Of a DNA stretch of 64,000 nucleotides, positions 63,551-64,000 are shown one piece after another. Source of the stretch: Candidatus Roslinia caecavium (GTDB lineage Bacteria; Bacillota; Clostridia; Monoglobales; Monoglobaceae); contig CAJFTO010000010.1 of NCBI GenBank assembly GCA_904419955.1, positions 1-64,000 on the forward strand. The letters are read 5' to 3'. The first letter of the stretch is position 1, and the number at the start of each line of letters is the position of its first letter. A program made the position numbers and the translations under genes. The notes beneath the pieces were generated by a model, which saw nothing but the letters and a program-made list of their open reading frames with translations, did not search any database and was not told where the DNA came from.

Positions 63551-63574
63551 ACGAATCTGTTCATATAACAAAGC

Positions 63575-64000
63575 TTATTTTTTAGATCTGAGCTTGGCGG
63601 AAGCTACGGTGTTGCGCATCAGCATTGATATCGTCATAGGACCTACGCCGCCCGGAACCGGGGTTATCGCTCCGGCTATCTTCTCAACGTTCTCAAAATC
63701 CACGTCTCCGCAGAGCTTGCCGTTTTCGTCTCGGTTCATTCCAACGTCTATAACTACCGCGCCTTCCTTTACCATGTCGGCGGTCACGAACTTGGCTTTG
63801 CCTACCGCGGCGACCAAAATATCGGCGCGCTTTGTAACCTCGCTCAAGTTCTTGGTCCTCGAATGACAGATCGTCACGGTTCCGTTTTTGTGGAGCAGCA
63901 GCATGCTCATCGGCTTGCCGACTATATTGCTTCTGCCGATCACAACGCATTCCTTTCCCTCGACGTCCACTCCGCTCTCCTTTATAAGCTCCATGATCCC
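63575..64000 (-). CDS. folD: 3' part of FolD (methylenetetrahydrofolate dehydrogenase/cyclohydrolase)
   Basis: The C-terminal 141 or so residues of FolD, interconverting 5,10-methylene- and 10-formyl-tetrahydrofolate. Visible: [35 protein letters not shown] (NADP-binding domain) and the family C-terminus [21 protein letters not shown]. The frame continues off the end of the window; an apparent ATG at 63994 is internal (GI-MELI), not the start. Confidence 0.96.
   Translation of the reverse strand, partial: GIMELIKESGVDVEGKECVVIGRSNIVGKPMSMLLLHKNGTVTICHSRTKNLSEVTKRADILVAAVGKAKFVTADMVKEGAVVIDVGMNRDENGKLCGDVDFENVEKIAGAITPVPGGVGPMTISMLMRNTVASAKLRSKK

Larger units (their letters stand above)
63062..63574. 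other. 513-base AT-rich intergenic region
   Basis: No gene is supported. It holds an extended -10 element for the GNAT gene (TTTTGGTATAAT, with TATAAT at 63099-63094 on the minus strand), a palindrome at 63327-63343, three copies of a TTCTCAAAT/TTCTCAATT motif, and the folD terminator. A 113-codon plus-strand frame at 63244-63585 reads into folD's terminator and is not credible. Confidence 0.6.

Noticed and set aside
63244-63585. 113-codon plus-strand ORF in the AT-rich gap before folD
   Set aside because: Very rich in Ile/Phe/Asn as expected from AT-rich noncoding DNA, no ribosome binding site, and it runs into the folD terminator and 3' end.

Overview
The window reads as a piece of chromosome from a spore-forming, anaerobic member of the Clostridia (Firmicutes). 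Three things point there: the sporulation genes yqfC, yqfD and ylbJ; the Gram-positive gene order phoH-ybeY-dgkA-era-recO; and the ribosomal protein order, with zinc-type S14 (rpsN) and a KOW-protein gene between map and infA. Promoters match the housekeeping sigma-A consensus closely, several exactly (TTGACA-17-TATAAT). A secreted pectin-acting enzyme with S-layer-like domains suggests a plant-polysaccharide degrader of a gut or rumen type habitat, broadly like Monoglobus. That placement is inference; no rRNA or tRNA gene lies in the window.

Layout. 1-3.5 kb, minus strand: the first codons of a gene that is probably rpoD, then dnaG and a dGTPase-like gene. 3.6-5.5 kb, plus strand: trmK and a Nif3-family gene behind a consensus promoter. 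5.5-13.2 kb: an accessory-flavoured stretch where the housekeeping operon phoH-ybeY-dgkA-hydrolase-era-recO-queG-like (minus) is interspersed with at least five copies of a 150-200 bp dispersed repeat, and where a compact locus at 6418-6729 looks like an undescribed type I toxin-antitoxin module (23-residue hydrophobic peptide, two near-consensus promoters facing each other, inverted-repeat transcript ends, sequestered Shine-Dalgarno). 13.3-16.4 kb, plus strand: yqfC-yqfD and ylbJ. 16.6-31.3 kb: cell-surface and accessory genes, namely a 2,227-residue CE8 + CE12 pectin esterase, a divergent MocR-like regulator that lacks the usual PLP lysine, three secreted proteins with copper-amine-oxidase N-terminal (stalk) domains (one ending in DnaJ-type zinc repeats, one carrying RCC1-like repeats), an LCP wall-polymer ligase and a small kinase.

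31.5-50.5 kb is the S10-spc-alpha ribosomal protein supercluster, minus strand, from rpsJ to rplQ, with secY, adk, map, the KOW gene and infA. A CapA-family lipoprotein gene sits between infA and rpmJ, and rpmJ then has its own consensus promoter. The cluster starts from a consensus promoter with a roughly 335-nt structured leader; the str operon (fusA/tuf) is not upstream. 50.7-59.3 kb, minus strand: HIT protein, alaS, DUF4364, DegV, trmL, yifB/comM, a pyridoxal kinase and an rRNA pseudouridine synthase. 59.5-64 kb: a DUF4830 protein, a marR-yczE operon in which marR carries an in-frame TAG near its 3' end, a GNAT-radical SAM gene pair, and the 3' part of folD.

The strongest candidates for something new are the putative type I toxin-antitoxin module, the dispersed repeat family whose ends supply the stop codons of neighbouring genes, the marR nonsense codon, and the unusual surface-protein architectures.
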